Shown: positions 23,483-34,600 of the stretch, piece by piece | Layout: each line of letters starts with the position of its first letter | Numbering within the stretch: the first letter of the stretch is position 1 | Origin: Casuarina equisetifolia | Lineage: Eukaryota > Streptophyta > Magnoliopsida > Fagales > Casuarinaceae | Length of the DNA stretch: 64,000 nt | Reading direction: 5' to 3' | Assembly (NCBI GenBank): GCA_028551475.1 | Contig: CM052354.1 | Span: 8,949,172-9,013,171 of the forward strand | Position numbers and translations under genes: made by a program | The notes under the pieces: generated by a model | Seen by the model: the letters and a program-made list of their open reading frames with translations, nothing else | Database searches by the model: none | Told to the model about the DNA's origin: nothing

Positions 23483-25018
23483 TCACACTTTCTCATTCCT
23501 TTCCACAATCCTAACTGGCAGCCCACCTTTCATTTTGGCAGTCAGTTGTGGAACAAACTCCGGCTCCACACCTTCGTCCACTACCGGCACCACCTTGAAC
23601 CGCCTGACAATCCCGGCCAGGACCCTCTTCATCTGCATGAACGCCATCTCCTTCCCCAGGCAAATCCTCGGTCCTGCCTGGAAAACTGGGTACGTGTATG
23701 CATCCCTCCCCACGAATCTCCATTGCCCATTCTCCTCTCTCGCCAGCCACCGCTCCGGCTTAAACTCCGCCCAGTCAGACCCCCACAGTGTCTCCAGCCT
23801 CCCCATTGCGTACGGTGCGTAAGTCACTCTCATTCCCTTCTTCACGACCGTCCCGTCCGGCAGAATGTCGTCGTTCTCCGCCTGCTTTGTGTCCAAGGCA
23901 ACGGGCGGGTACAACCGCATGCTTTCGCATAGAGAAGCGTGTGAGTACACCATGTCTTTGACTTCATTGTAACCGGGTGCTTCAGATTTCTGTTTGATTT
24001 CCTTCAGTACCTCGCTTTCGACATGCGGGTTCTTGGAGAGTAGCCAGAGATACCATGTCAAAGCCGCGGAGGTAGTGTCCCGCCCAGCAAGTATAAAGCT
24101 TATCACTATGTCCGTAACGAACTTCTCGTCCGAGTGACCGGAGCTTAAGAACCTTGACAAGAGGTCGACGGAATCCAGTGAGGCATTCTCTCTCAGCTCA
24201 AGCTTTTTTGCTCTTATTATGTTTTTCGCGAATTCTTGAACTTCTGAGACCGCGATTCTCAAACGCTTCTCAGAACCAATATTCAACAGCTTCTTGATTT
24301 TCCAAACTATGGGAACCAACGCCCTCAATCTTCCGCTGCTGATTTTAACCGCGTCTTCAAAAGCTTGAGCGAACTTGGCTTCTGGAAGAGAGGGCAACAA
24401 GTAGGCGGGATCGAACCCGAAAGCAATTTTGCAGATATTATCGAAGGCAAACCTTTGAAGGATATCCTGGAAGTCCAGGATAGTGCCAGTTGCTGCAGCC
24501 GAGGATAGGATAGGGATGAGGCGGTCAGAAATCTCGGTGTCCACCACGGTCTCGACGAACTTACGCAGAGACTTGGTATTGAACTCATGGCTGGCTACTT
24601 GTCTTTGGTACTTCCAGGATTTACCGTCAACGTTGAAGATGCCATCGCCGAGCAAGTCTTTGAGTGTTGCATGGAAAAGGTCTTCCTTGCCATAATTGTG
24701 GAAATGGGTCTTGAGGATGTGCTGGACAACGGCAGGGTTGGCAATCAAGACCTCGCTCTTGACGAAGGGACGTTTGATAACGAAGGTGGCGGAGGGTGAA
24801 ACTCGAAGGGTGTCTGAAAGTCATTGGAGGTGGCGGTGGCGTTTAGCAAACAGGGCGAAGAATGAACCCACTATAGGGTAGGACATTGGGAGGCTGATGG
24901 TGGTGGAAGCTGTTGGAGATGATTGCTTTCTGGGTTTTGAACGTTTAGTAAGAAAAAAGAGGGAAAACAGGGGAAAAACGAGAAGGAAAAGTAATGCTAG
25001 GATTTGGGGGAACAACAT
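23483..25018 (-). pseudogene. CYP94: CYP94-family cytochrome P450, copy B, single nonsense codon
   Basis: The frame runs from ATG 25018-25016 to the stop at 23485-23483, 512 codons including stop, the same length as copy C. The only lesion seen is codon 66 (24823-24821), TGA where A and C have TGG (Trp in HRHLQW). After it the frame is open for 445 residues with membrane-distal P450 features intact: I-helix AGRDTTSA, ESMR, FKPERW and heme loop FQAGPRICLGKE. A truncated product of 65 residues would be only the ER anchor and hinge. Re-initiation at the Met at 24748 would give 421 residues lacking the anchor. A minus-strand TATA box lies 93-100 bp upstream of the ATG. It may be a very recent pseudogene, an allele, or a sequencing error. 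Confidence 0.9.
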
Positions 25019-25110
25019 AGCTGCACAGGAGTCTTCTGACCAGATGCTTTTGGCTTGTGTTCCTTTCCGGAGGAAGTGTTGAACTATGAATTTTATGGTA
25101 TAGCAGGGGA

Positions 25111-25118
25111 CTTTTATA
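25111..25118 (-). promoter_or_regulatory. TATA box of CYP94 copy B
   Basis: TATAAAAG on the minus strand, 93-100 bp upstream of the ATG, in a GC-richer context (GCTATAAAAGTCCCC) shared with the orphaned copy C promoter at 53554-53561. Confidence 0.65.
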
Positions 25119-25270
25119 GCACGGAGTTGGGGTCTCTTGGTGCTACTTGCATTGGTTTGGCCCTTACTTTTCTGAATAGTTTGTATATGGGACCCGATTG
25201 GGTTTTCGTGAATCATTTGATCACCTCTTTCTTTTAGCATTATACTTTTAAATGGCTTTCCCGAGACCTT

Positions 25271-25380
25271 CGTAGAATCCATACTTGTCATGCGTGACAT
25301 CATACTTAAAAAGGATTCGCCACTTGACATGGCACCTTGGTACTAGTGGAATCCATACTTGTCATGCGTGATGTCATATT
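25271..25380. promoter_or_regulatory. Duplicated GTCATGCGTGACATCA upstream motif
   Basis: Two near-identical blocks, GAATCCATACTTGTCATGCG followed by TGACATCA or TGATGTCA, start at 25276 and 25350, about 260-350 bp upstream of the copy B ATG. The pair is conserved upstream of A (11257 and 11320; again 12677 and 12753) and of the C promoter (53730 and 53803). TGACATCA resembles bZIP/TGA-factor half-sites. A regulatory role is a guess. Confidence 0.35.
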
Positions 25381-28279
25381 TAAAAAAATTCAATTTACCT
25401 TCTAATGTGGAAGCTTCGAAAATGAACCCACGAGTCCTTGCATTTTATTTTTTATTTTAATATTACAACAATGTCAGGTGAAACCTGACTGAAGCAAGGG
25501 GGTTTCACGTGCTTATAGGAACTCTTCAAGGCCACAAGTACGAAGTGTACTTTCCCAATTGTAGCCTGTCAATGTCATCGATGTCACTGGATCAAAAATT
25601 ATCATAAAACCGGGAATATGTTTTTTTTTTAAATTCTTAAATAAATCATTCTTAACACGTTCTATTTCATAAAATTAAACATTTGGAACCAAAGGGTAAT
25701 ATATGCTTTAACAAATAAGTATAAATTACAGGCTTCATGTATAAATAACGCTGTATTTACTTGTATTTTGATGTTGTGATAAGAAATTTAATTTTTTAAG
25801 AATACTTTTTAAGAAATGGACAAAAAATATTCAACAAAAAAATAGTTGATGTTAGTGATTGTGAAGACCCTTTTGTGAAAAGAAATCTTCAAACTTTGTA
25901 ATTGTAGTCGTGTGAAATATGTCTTAAGTTTTTGTACGTGGATAACTTGTTTTTTAAGTGTGAGTAAAAAAGGTCCTCTTAATCAATCCGACAAGGAATG
26001 AGTTGGACGTGGCTTCAAGAGTATCAAATTGAACCACCTTACAAAATTGTTGTGTTAGGAATTTACATCTCTCTTTCTTTCTCTCTTTATTTTCCTTGTA
26101 TTTATATATTTAGAGCAACCTATATTTCACATGAGTTTTCTGTTGAATTAAATAACCTAATCAAATCAATTAAGTAACCAAAAGTAAACTACAAAGAAAA
26201 TAAAAATTAAAACCAAATAACAAACTCCATTGTTGACAAGTGCCTAACTTAAGGTGAACTTCTAGAGCATAGAGAAATGTTACTTTCTTGCTATACTTGA
26301 GGTCTTCAATGTCAGCACCCAACCTTTTGTTGCCATTGCCTAGTTATGATTGATATAATTAGAGCCATTTGGAATTGATGATACTTGGTCATTTTGACTC
26401 ACCATCTCTTTATGTTTGCTGGTGATTATCCTGACAACCTATGTATATCCGTGTCCAAACCAACCCAATAATATGATTTTTCTTTGTCCAAGATGCATTC
26501 AATGGTGCTAATCTACCCTAGTTTTCTTCCAATATGACAAGCTAACTTGCTGTGGCTGTGGTTTTCTTTATGGCTGCTGATCTATTTTTCTCTTTGCTCT
26601 AGACAAGTTTATCTGTCGAGTTGATCTGTTTTGGCTGTGGGTTTCTTTTCAATCAATTTTTCCTCTTTATACTCTAGAAGCCCATAGACCAGTCAGCTTT
26701 CTTTTCGATCTTATCTGTTCTACTTTGAGGTAATACCAATTGCTTTAGACTCATTCATATTGCAATAGAGATCTACCACCTTTATTAACCCTTATTTCTT
26801 CTCACCGATTGCGCATCCATGCTGCAAAATAATTGTATTACATTGGGAAGCCGTTTAGCCAATATTTCACAGAGTGTTGAGATGAAATATTTGTGAAAAA
26901 ATGGCATTTAAGAAAACATTTCTGTAAGATAAAGGGTTTGTAGGGTAAACATTGCAAGATTTGCAAGTAGAAATCAAAAGATTTGTACAAATTGAATGAG
27001 CTTTCACCAAACCAGAAGAAATATGGTCAGAGCTCTAATGCGAACTTGACAATTATTGTACTACGTCTTTTCTACTTCACTCTAAAGCAATATGAGCATA
27101 TGTTGACACTGATCAAGGATCATTTTAGTGGGACTTCATATGCCAAAATGGCAAGTATGACTAAATTGGATATTTAATTTTGAATAAATTAATTTAAAAT
27201 AAAAGGAAGTTGAGAATAGTTTACTATACTAATATTTGAGGAGTCGTTCACATTAACCACACGATTGCATTAACAAAATGTGAACCGTTGATAGAATGGG
27301 GAGGGAATGTGCTCCATATGCAAACGTATTTCTCAACAACAAAGTGGAAAATCACAACTGTACGCAAGGTAATGATACGAGTGTCGGTTTTTGGTGTGCT
27401 TTGCAAGTTCAGCAAGTTTCACTATACAGAATTGCAACAAGTACCAGTTTTCTTGGCAACAAATATAGAAACTTTATATTCTTCAAATTAAGCATCTTTT
27501 GTACTTGGAAATTCGGATCCCATAGCTCGGGGAAAGGGTACATTTAAATTAAATACTATTAAAATTTATAGGAAAAGTTTTATATCTAACTTAAACTCCA
27601 AGGCATTAAGTGGTGTAATCAATTATCTTATATGTAATATTTTTAATATATTACTTAACAATATGAGATTCATTGCCGATATCTTAAAATGCCCCTTCAC
27701 CCTCATAAACAAATAATTGGACCATCATGATGTCACATTATATAGATAATATATAAGCTTAAACCAACACAAGTCTATAGGGATACTAAAGGAATCCTTA
27801 GCAATGTGGGATAACTCCACACTATTTACTTAACACGTCCTCTCTCTGCAATAAAGTAACTTTGACTATACTATAGTGTCACTTTTACTGTGTAAGAGTG
27901 CTAAAGTAGAACTTGAGCTTTAATATTATATTAAATTTTACAAATAATCATTTATATCTATTTTAAAACTCTAAGAAATTAAGTAATATGACCTAGTATC
28001 TTATATCCAAAATTCTTAGTATAAGATAATATCCACATCTTAACAAATGCCACCTATTTGTAAGGATGTTCTACAATGAGCTGGACTCCCACGTTTGAGC
28101 TTGAAGACTGGCTTAGACTCCTCAAATCAAGTGGTAGAGTTGATAATTTTTCCGAACTTGAGCTTATGTTGGAGATTTGGAATTAGTAGGATCCACATTT
28201 TTATCGTCCACACTATATCTTCTGTGGGCCCAAAACCAAAGGGCCGAAAATAGGTTTTACAACTTTAACCTTTCTTGGA

Positions 28280-28681
28280 TTGGACTATGCTCATCCGTTT
28301 GTTGAAGCCCATCTAAAAAGGGCTTTCTCTCATCATCCTCATGCAACAGCACGTTTGCTATCTAGAACACTTGTTGCTCCCCAATTTCCTTCAGAATTCC
28401 ATCCCGTTCCTCTGATCTTACACCAACTTCCACTCACACCCACTTCAGTCAAGCAATCAAACTCAAATTCCAAAAAGTTTAACCTAGATTTGATGGAGAG
28501 ATTCAAAGAGCTCAAATTGGGAGGAACTACAGCAACTCGTCGACATTCGATACCACATGGATTGGGAAGAGATTTTGATCTTCATGAGCTTCCTGTAGCT
28601 TTAGCACCAATGGTTAATAATGAGCAAGAAGTTATATTTTTCCTAGCTAGGTTGAAAGATGGTCTTATGAAGGAAGTGTGA
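28280..28681 (+). pseudogene. Chimeric open frame: unidentified segment joined to gypsy gag
   Basis: 133 codons from ATG 28280. Residues 1 to about 110 (MDYAHPFVEAHLKRAF..., RRHSIPHGLGRDFDLHELP) match nothing I recognise and have no counterpart in the gag of the related element at 57788-63496. From about residue 112 (NNEQEVIFFLARLKDGLMKEV) it is clearly gypsy gag. The frame is open across the join and ends at a TGA where the related element has Gln. The first part may be a captured host gene exon, or a diverged gag N-terminus. No function is proposed. Confidence 0.4.
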
Positions 28682-29677
28682 TCTCAAAAACCAGTAGATT
28701 TAGCATATGCTATAGGCTTAGCATATTTGTGGGAGGATGATTATACTAGTAGTGGGAGAGAAAAAGTGATGGCTCTAAACAATTATGGAAATGTCAACAC
28801 TAGATAGAACAAGAATGAAGGACCAACAACTCTACTAAGAAGTTGTCTCCTAAGAAAATCCAAGAGAGAAGAGAAAAAGGCTTGTGTTTTAATGGTGATG
28901 AGAAGTATACCGTGGGTCATTGCTGTAAAATAAAATTATTTATGTTAATTAGAGAAAAGGAAGATGATGACAATGATAGTGTAGTGTCAAAATTGGTTGA
29001 AATAGAGCCCAAAACAAATGAAAAACAACCCAAGGTATCTTAAGGCTATAAAAGGGTTTACTACCCCTCAAACCATGAGAGTGAGAGGCTTGATGGGGGG
29101 AGAAAAGAACAAAGTGTGTGTGTTGATCGACTCTGGCAGCATGCATAACTTTGTAAGTGTCCAGTTGGTGTGTAAATGGGGCCTTAAAGTAATTGAAGGC
29201 AAGGACTTGGAAGTGGAAGTAGCAAATGGGGATAAGTTGAAAAGTGAGGGAATGTGTAAAGACTTGGTTTTAACCATTCAAGGGGTGACTATGAAGCTGG
29301 ATTTTTATATACTATCTATGTGAGGAATAAGAGCAGTCTTAGAAGCTCGATGGTTGAAGACACTTCACCCCATCCTTTGGGATTTTGAGTTCATGTAAAT
29401 GGCTTTTAGAATTAAAGGTAAATTGGTCACATTACAAAGGTTAAAGATGGGGGAAAATTTGCTAATAGATGAAAATAAATATTGTAAAGAGCTGAAGCAA
29501 GAAGGGTTTGGGCTATTAGTGCAAGTGGTTGCAGTTGAATGCGATGTTGCAAGAGAATCTAATAGTTCTAAGCTAGTGAAAGGTATGGTGCATGCTTTGG
29601 AAGTATAGTTTGAGGAGGAACTCGGGAAAGGACTAAACGAATTGTTAGAAGAGTTTGAAGAGTTATTTGAGGAACCA

Positions 29678-30976
29678 TGATAACTCTATTTTTATAGAGT
29701 TATTTTACCTATTTTAGGCAATAAATAACTTTAATAATTGTGAGAAAACATTTGAACTCCTCTTTATTTACTTAAATTTATTTTGTTTATGTAGCACAAA
29801 AAGGCAAGGAGAAAAGAGATGAACATGGAGAACCTAATGCTTATTGTGTGACAAAATCGTAATATCAGGATCAAGAGAGTCAAGATGGGCTTAGGCTTTG
29901 AATGATTGTTATTAGATTTTATTGTTATTGGGTTTTCTAAATAATTAGAAAACCTAATCATATTAGGAGTTCAAAGCCTAATTAAATTAGGAGTTCAAAA
30001 CCTAATTAAATTAAGAGTTCAAAACCCAATTGTTTTAGATCTCTAAGACCCAATTCTACTGGGATAAGAGTAGATCTAAACCTAAACCCTATTTAAGAGA
30101 AGAAAAGAGGCAAAAGAAATAGGGGAGGAGGAAATTGAGCACAACTCAAGAAAGAAGCCAAGAATTCAAGGTTTTCTTGAAAAGAAGACAAAAAGGGTGA
30201 TAGATTTCTTGTTCTTGGATTCAAGATGCCTTCTTTATTTCTTATTACCATTCTTCCTCATTATTTCTTTATGTTTTAGTTTATTTTTGTTAGAGCTACG
30301 ATGTAATCTAATTATGATGGTATGAATTTTATGATTATTATGTTTTGCAAGATATTTTATTTATGTGAGTTATATATTATTATGCTTAATGCTTTTAAGT
30401 GATTGGCCACCACTTGAATGATTTGATGTGCATGTTTGAGACTAAGAGGTAATAATATGCAATTGCTTCTTATAATATATAACCATGAATTAAATGTGGA
30501 TAGACATATACCATGTTGTTTGTATGGCTTTTGGTGATAAGATAATCAAAAGATTTATTGTAAACTGGGAATGTTCATAGATCCTAATGCATTTGGTTTG
30601 TTTCAATTCACATATAAAAATATAGTGAATTAATAAACTAAGTAGGTTTGCTATACCTAGACATAGGATAGTAAATAAATTAGGAAGTTCCGCCATCACA
30701 TAGATATTATCCCTCTTGCAAGCATACATAATCTACATTAGTACCTCATAGTTATGGTGAAATCGGACACTCTAACATATTTTGTGTATTTAGTTTTATT
30801 AAATTTAGTTGATTAGTTTATTCTCTATCAATTTGGATTTGTTAGATAAATTCTAAAAGTTGTTCACTATTAGTAATTAGTTGGCATAGTAATCACCAAT
30901 CTCTGTGGGACGATATTTTTCTTATCATTATATTATTTGTTTGACATGTTCACTTGCATTTAAAATTCACCGAACA
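29678..30976 (+). repeat. Solo LTR of the gag-only element family
   Basis: 1299 bp, TGATAACTC to CCGAACA, flanked by a perfect duplication AACCA (29673-29677 and 30977-30981). It is homologous, in opposite orientation, to the LTRs at 36544-37900 and 41360-42701. No internal sequence remains, so it arose by LTR-LTR recombination after insertion into the old gypsy element, between protease and RT. Confidence 0.93.
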
Positions 30977-31490
30977 AACCAAAAGGACTCTCACTAACTA
31001 AGGAATTTAATCACAGAATACTCCTTAAGGAAGGAAGTGAACTAGTAGCCTTAAGGCCCTATTGATACCCTTACTACCAAAAGGCAGAGTTAGAAAAGAT
31101 GGTTAAGCAGTTATTGGAAGTTGGGGTTATTAGACCCAGCATTAGTTCATACTCATCTCTAGTACTCTTGGTAAGGAAACAAGATGGTTCTTGGAGGCTT
31201 TATGTTGATTATAAAGCATTAAATAAACAAATAGTTAAGGATAAATTTTATGATCCCTACAGTTAAGGAGCTTATGGATGAGTTACATGGGGCGAGATAT
31301 TTCACAAAACTTGACTTAAGATCAAGTTACCATTAGATAAAGATGTAGTTTGAGGATATCTATAAGACAACATTTCAAACCTACCAAGGCCACTACGAGT
31401 ACCTAATCATGCCATTTGGACTTTTCAATGCCCCATCTACATTCCAGGCCTTGATGAACTCAGTCTTTAAAGACCTTCTTAGGAGGTTTG

Positions 31491-31557
<67 letters not shown>
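31491..31557. repeat. (TA)n microsatellite inside gypsy RT
   Basis: About 33 TA units. It sits where the related element encodes VLVFFDDILIYS, so it has replaced the start of the RT catalytic box; the frame across it reads (YI)n and stays open into YDILIYSKSW. Confidence 0.95.
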
Positions 31558-31559
<2 letters not shown>

Positions 31560-33960
31560 ACGATATCCTAATTTATAGCAAAAGTTGGCAAGAGCATTTG
31601 GGGCATGTCAAGGAAGTTTTTGGGATACTCAAGGCACATGAGTTTTATGTTAAGCACGCTAAGTGTTCTTTTAGCCAAAGTTCAGTGAAATACTTGGGTC
31701 ATGTGATTAGTGATGATGTATCTATGGACAAGGAAAACGTACAAGATATGGTTGATTGGATTAAACCAAAATAACTTAAAGGGCTTAGGGGTTTTCTTAG
31801 ACTTATGAGGTATTATAGGCAGTTCATAGCAAATTATGGAAAGATTGTAGCACCACTTATTGAGCTCCTTAAGAAGAATAACTTTAAGTGGGACCCAAAA
31901 TCTGAAAGAGTCTTTGAAAATTTAAAGAAAGCCATGATTTCAGCTTTGGTTCTCGTACATCCTAATTTTAAGAAGGATTTTGTTTTAGAGTATGATGCAT
32001 TGGGAGAAGGCATTGGGGCAGTTCTATCACAAGAGGGACATCCCATTGCATTTTTCAATCAAGCTCTTAAAGGTAAAAACACTTTTTTGTCTACCTATGA
32101 AAAGGAATTACTAGCAATGGTATTAGTTGTAAACAAAAGTAGGAGTTACTTGTTAGGAAGGAAGTTTATAGTAAGGACAAACCAAAGGAGTCTTAAACAT
32201 TTATGGGAATAGAGAATCACTACACTAGCTCAACAATGGTGTCTGGTGAAACTCAAGGGGTATGACTTTACCATTGAGTATAAGCTAGGAAAAGAGAACA
32301 AAGTTGCAGATGCTTTGTCACGTAAGGAAGAAAGGAGATTTAGAATTGGAAGGAACATTAGCTCTAGTATCCACTCTTGTGCCTCTATGGGTAGAACCGA
32401 TCAAAGATGAGGTTAGAGAGAGTCTTGAAATGCAAGAGAAGGTGAAACAAATCCAAGAAAGGAAGCTATGAGAGATATGGAAGGTTAGAAGTGGGTTAAT
32501 CTTTTATAAAGGTCGGATTTACTTAGGTTTAGACTCTAACCTTGCAAGATCCCTAGTAGAGGAGATTCATGTTGCTGCCCATAAGGGTGTATATAAAACT
32601 CTTCAAAGAATTAAGGCAATTTTTTATTGAAGAAATATGAGGAAGATGGTACAAGATGTAGTTCAACAATGTGTGGCATGCTAGGGAAATAAGAGTCAAA
32701 ATACCTTGCCAGCAAGGCTATTACAGCCCTTACCAATTCCTAAGGAGGTCTGGACAAAGGTATTTATAGATCTTATAGAAGGTTTACCAAGTTCTAAAGG
32801 TAAAACATGCGTACTAGTGGTGGTAAACAGAATGCTGCATAAAATTGTTTCTGATCGCGACCTAGCGTTTACTAGATTGTTTTGAAGGGTACTACTTAAC
32901 TTGCATGGGACTTGCTTGAACTATTCAACATCATACCACCCTTAATAGATGGACAATTAGAGGCTATAAACAAGGTTCTAAAGATGTATTTGAGATGTTT
33001 AACATTGAATCAGCCTAAGAATTGACTTAAGTGGCTTCCTTGGGCTAAATTGTGTTATAACACAAGTGAACATGGGTCCTTAGGTAAAAGCCCTTATGAA
33101 GTGTGCATGGTAAGCCGCTGCCTACCTTGCTGGATTATGTTCCAGGGGCACATCTGTTGAAGCAGCAAAAAAAGAACTAATAGAGCACGACAAAATGCTT
33201 AAATTGTTAAGATAAAAGCTTGCTATTCTTAAAACCGAATTGAGAAGGTTTATGACAAGGGATGCACATATAGAGAATTCTAAGTGAGGCACTTAGTGTT
33301 TTTAAAGTTGCAACCTTATCGCCAACTTTTAGTTAGTATGAAACATCCTCAAAAGCTCTATCCCCGCTACTATGGGCCTTTCGAGGTGTTGGAGAGAATA
33401 GGCTCCCATGCATATCAATTGAAGCTCCTAACTACTTCAAAAATGCATCATGTTTTTCATGTGTCTCTACTTAAGAAATGCTTAGGCCAAGGTGTACAAG
33501 TCCAAGATGAGCTACCTTAATATATAGAGACAAAAGATGCATTGGTTCCACAACCTCAATCAATCATAAGCAAAATAGTTCACAAGAAGGAGGATCAAGT
33601 ACTTATCTTATGGAAGGGATTGACAGTGGTAGACTCTAAATGGGAACCAATAGAGCAATTCTACACTAGGTATCTTGAGTTTCAACCTTGAGGACAAGGT
33701 TGTTGTTCAAAAGGGGAGGTGTTATCGCAGGCCTTTTTTATTATAGTTATAATTGTGCTATTCTCGAGTGTTAATAGGAATGTAAGGACTTTTAATGTGT
33801 TGTGTGTGATCTTTTGTTGAACTGGGTCGTGACATGTAAGGCTCAACGACAACAATGATATTCTATGAATTGTAAAAGGTATTGTGGGTAAATGAGATAA
33901 GTTTCCTTAAAAGGGGGAAAATTAGGGAGAAGAGGTAATGAGAAATCCTTAGAAAGTTGT

Positions 33961-34124
33961 TGTTTGTTTTGTGTATTGTAGTGTTGTGTCCCCGAAATAG
34001 ATGTAGAGGTCCTATATCCCTTTAGACATGGATTGTTGTTGTTGTTTGTTTTGTGTATTGTAGTGTTGTGTCCCCGAAATAGATGTAGAGGTCCTATATC
34101 CCTTTAGACATGGATTGTTGTTGT
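33961..34124. repeat. Perfect 82-bp tandem duplication in gypsy LTR
   Basis: 33961-34042 is repeated directly as 34043-34124 with no mismatch seen (units begin TGTTTGTTTTGTGTATTG). It lies within the decayed 3' LTR. Confidence 0.9.
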
Positions 34125-34249
34125 TGTTTGTGGTTGTTTCCTTTCGTAATCATTGGCAGGAGGAAGAACAAGAGTGAACCGGATAGAAGTCTTGACCAAT
34201 CACTACCGTTGCTTAACCTTTTAAGGCCATTTGTGGATTTTGGGAGTAA

Positions 34250-34600
34250 CAAAGTTTGACCTTTATAGTTTTGGAGTTGTCTTCTTGGAGCTGATTACTA
34301 CGGCCATTGATAGCAATCAATCCGATGGAGAATAGAACCTTGTCACATGGGCAAATCCATTGTTTAATGACCGTCAAAAAGTTTCAAGATTGGTATATCC
34401 ATTACTGCAAGGATGATATTCAAGGCGGGGTCTCTACCAGGCTCTTGCTGTGTCATCCATGTGTGTCTAAGAACAAGCAGCCACTCATCCTCTCATTGGG
34501 GAAGTAGTTACTGCCCTCTCATGTCTAGCAAACTAGGCTTATGAACCCAGAACACCTTTCGGGCATGGGCACAGACGTTTAGGTTGTAGATGGGATTCTA
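34250..34600 (+). pseudogene. Receptor-like cytoplasmic kinase (PBS1-like) relic
   Basis: A single plus-strand frame encodes kinase subdomains IX-XI: SFGVVFLELIT, DGE-stop-NLVTWANPLFNDRQ, LVYPLLQG-stop-YSRRGLYQALAVSSMCV-stop-EQAATHPLIGEVVTALSCLAN-stop-AYEP. This order is typical of RLCK subfamily VII. The N-terminal lobe is absent. Each stop stands at a place where the family has Gln or Arg, so each is explained by a C-to-T change. The family phosphorylates immune-signalling partners at the plasma membrane; this relic cannot. It directly abuts the end of the old gypsy LTR. Confidence 0.75.

Larger units (their letters stand above)
25019..28262. repeat. Right arm (CYP94 5' flank) of duplication unit 2
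   Basis: Collinear with 10922-16545. Compared with unit 1 it has a single upstream motif block and lacks about 1.2 kb corresponding to 14488-15665, so the copia relic is reduced to 26983-27177. It ends abruptly at 28262, where sequence unrelated to unit 1 begins. No host gene visible. Confidence 0.8.
28613..34210 (+). mobile_element. Old degenerate Ty3/gypsy chromovirus
   Basis: Plus-strand relic of the same family as 57788-63496. In order: gag end and a damaged zinc knuckle near 28880 (GLCFNGDEKYTVGH, second Cys replaced by Gly), protease (CVLIDSGSMHNF, about 29120), RT (31080-31770; PFGLFNAPSTFQALMN, DILIYSKSW), RNase H (31805-32340; TNQRSLKHLW, ADALSRKEE), integrase (32540-33480) and chromodomain (33560-33690; VLILWKGLTVVDSKWEP). 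A 3' LTR begins TGTTATCGCAGG at 33720 after a purine tract; its end near 34210 is approximate. No complete 5' LTR was seen. A solo LTR (29678-30976) and a TA microsatellite interrupt it. Confidence 0.85.

Noticed and set aside
23511..23932. Open frames antisense and out of frame to the CYP94 C-terminus, repeated at each copy (e.g. 3414-3995, 44085-44471, 55799-56185)
   Set aside because: They recur only because the P450 coding sequence is GC-richer and conserved; they have no independent motif or start context and are shadows of the P450 frame.
25019..25330. Upstream extension of copy B's frame to an ATG at 25330
   Set aside because: It crosses the TATA box and promoter motifs and is not shared by copies A or C; the start at 25018 gives the family length and a proper membrane anchor.
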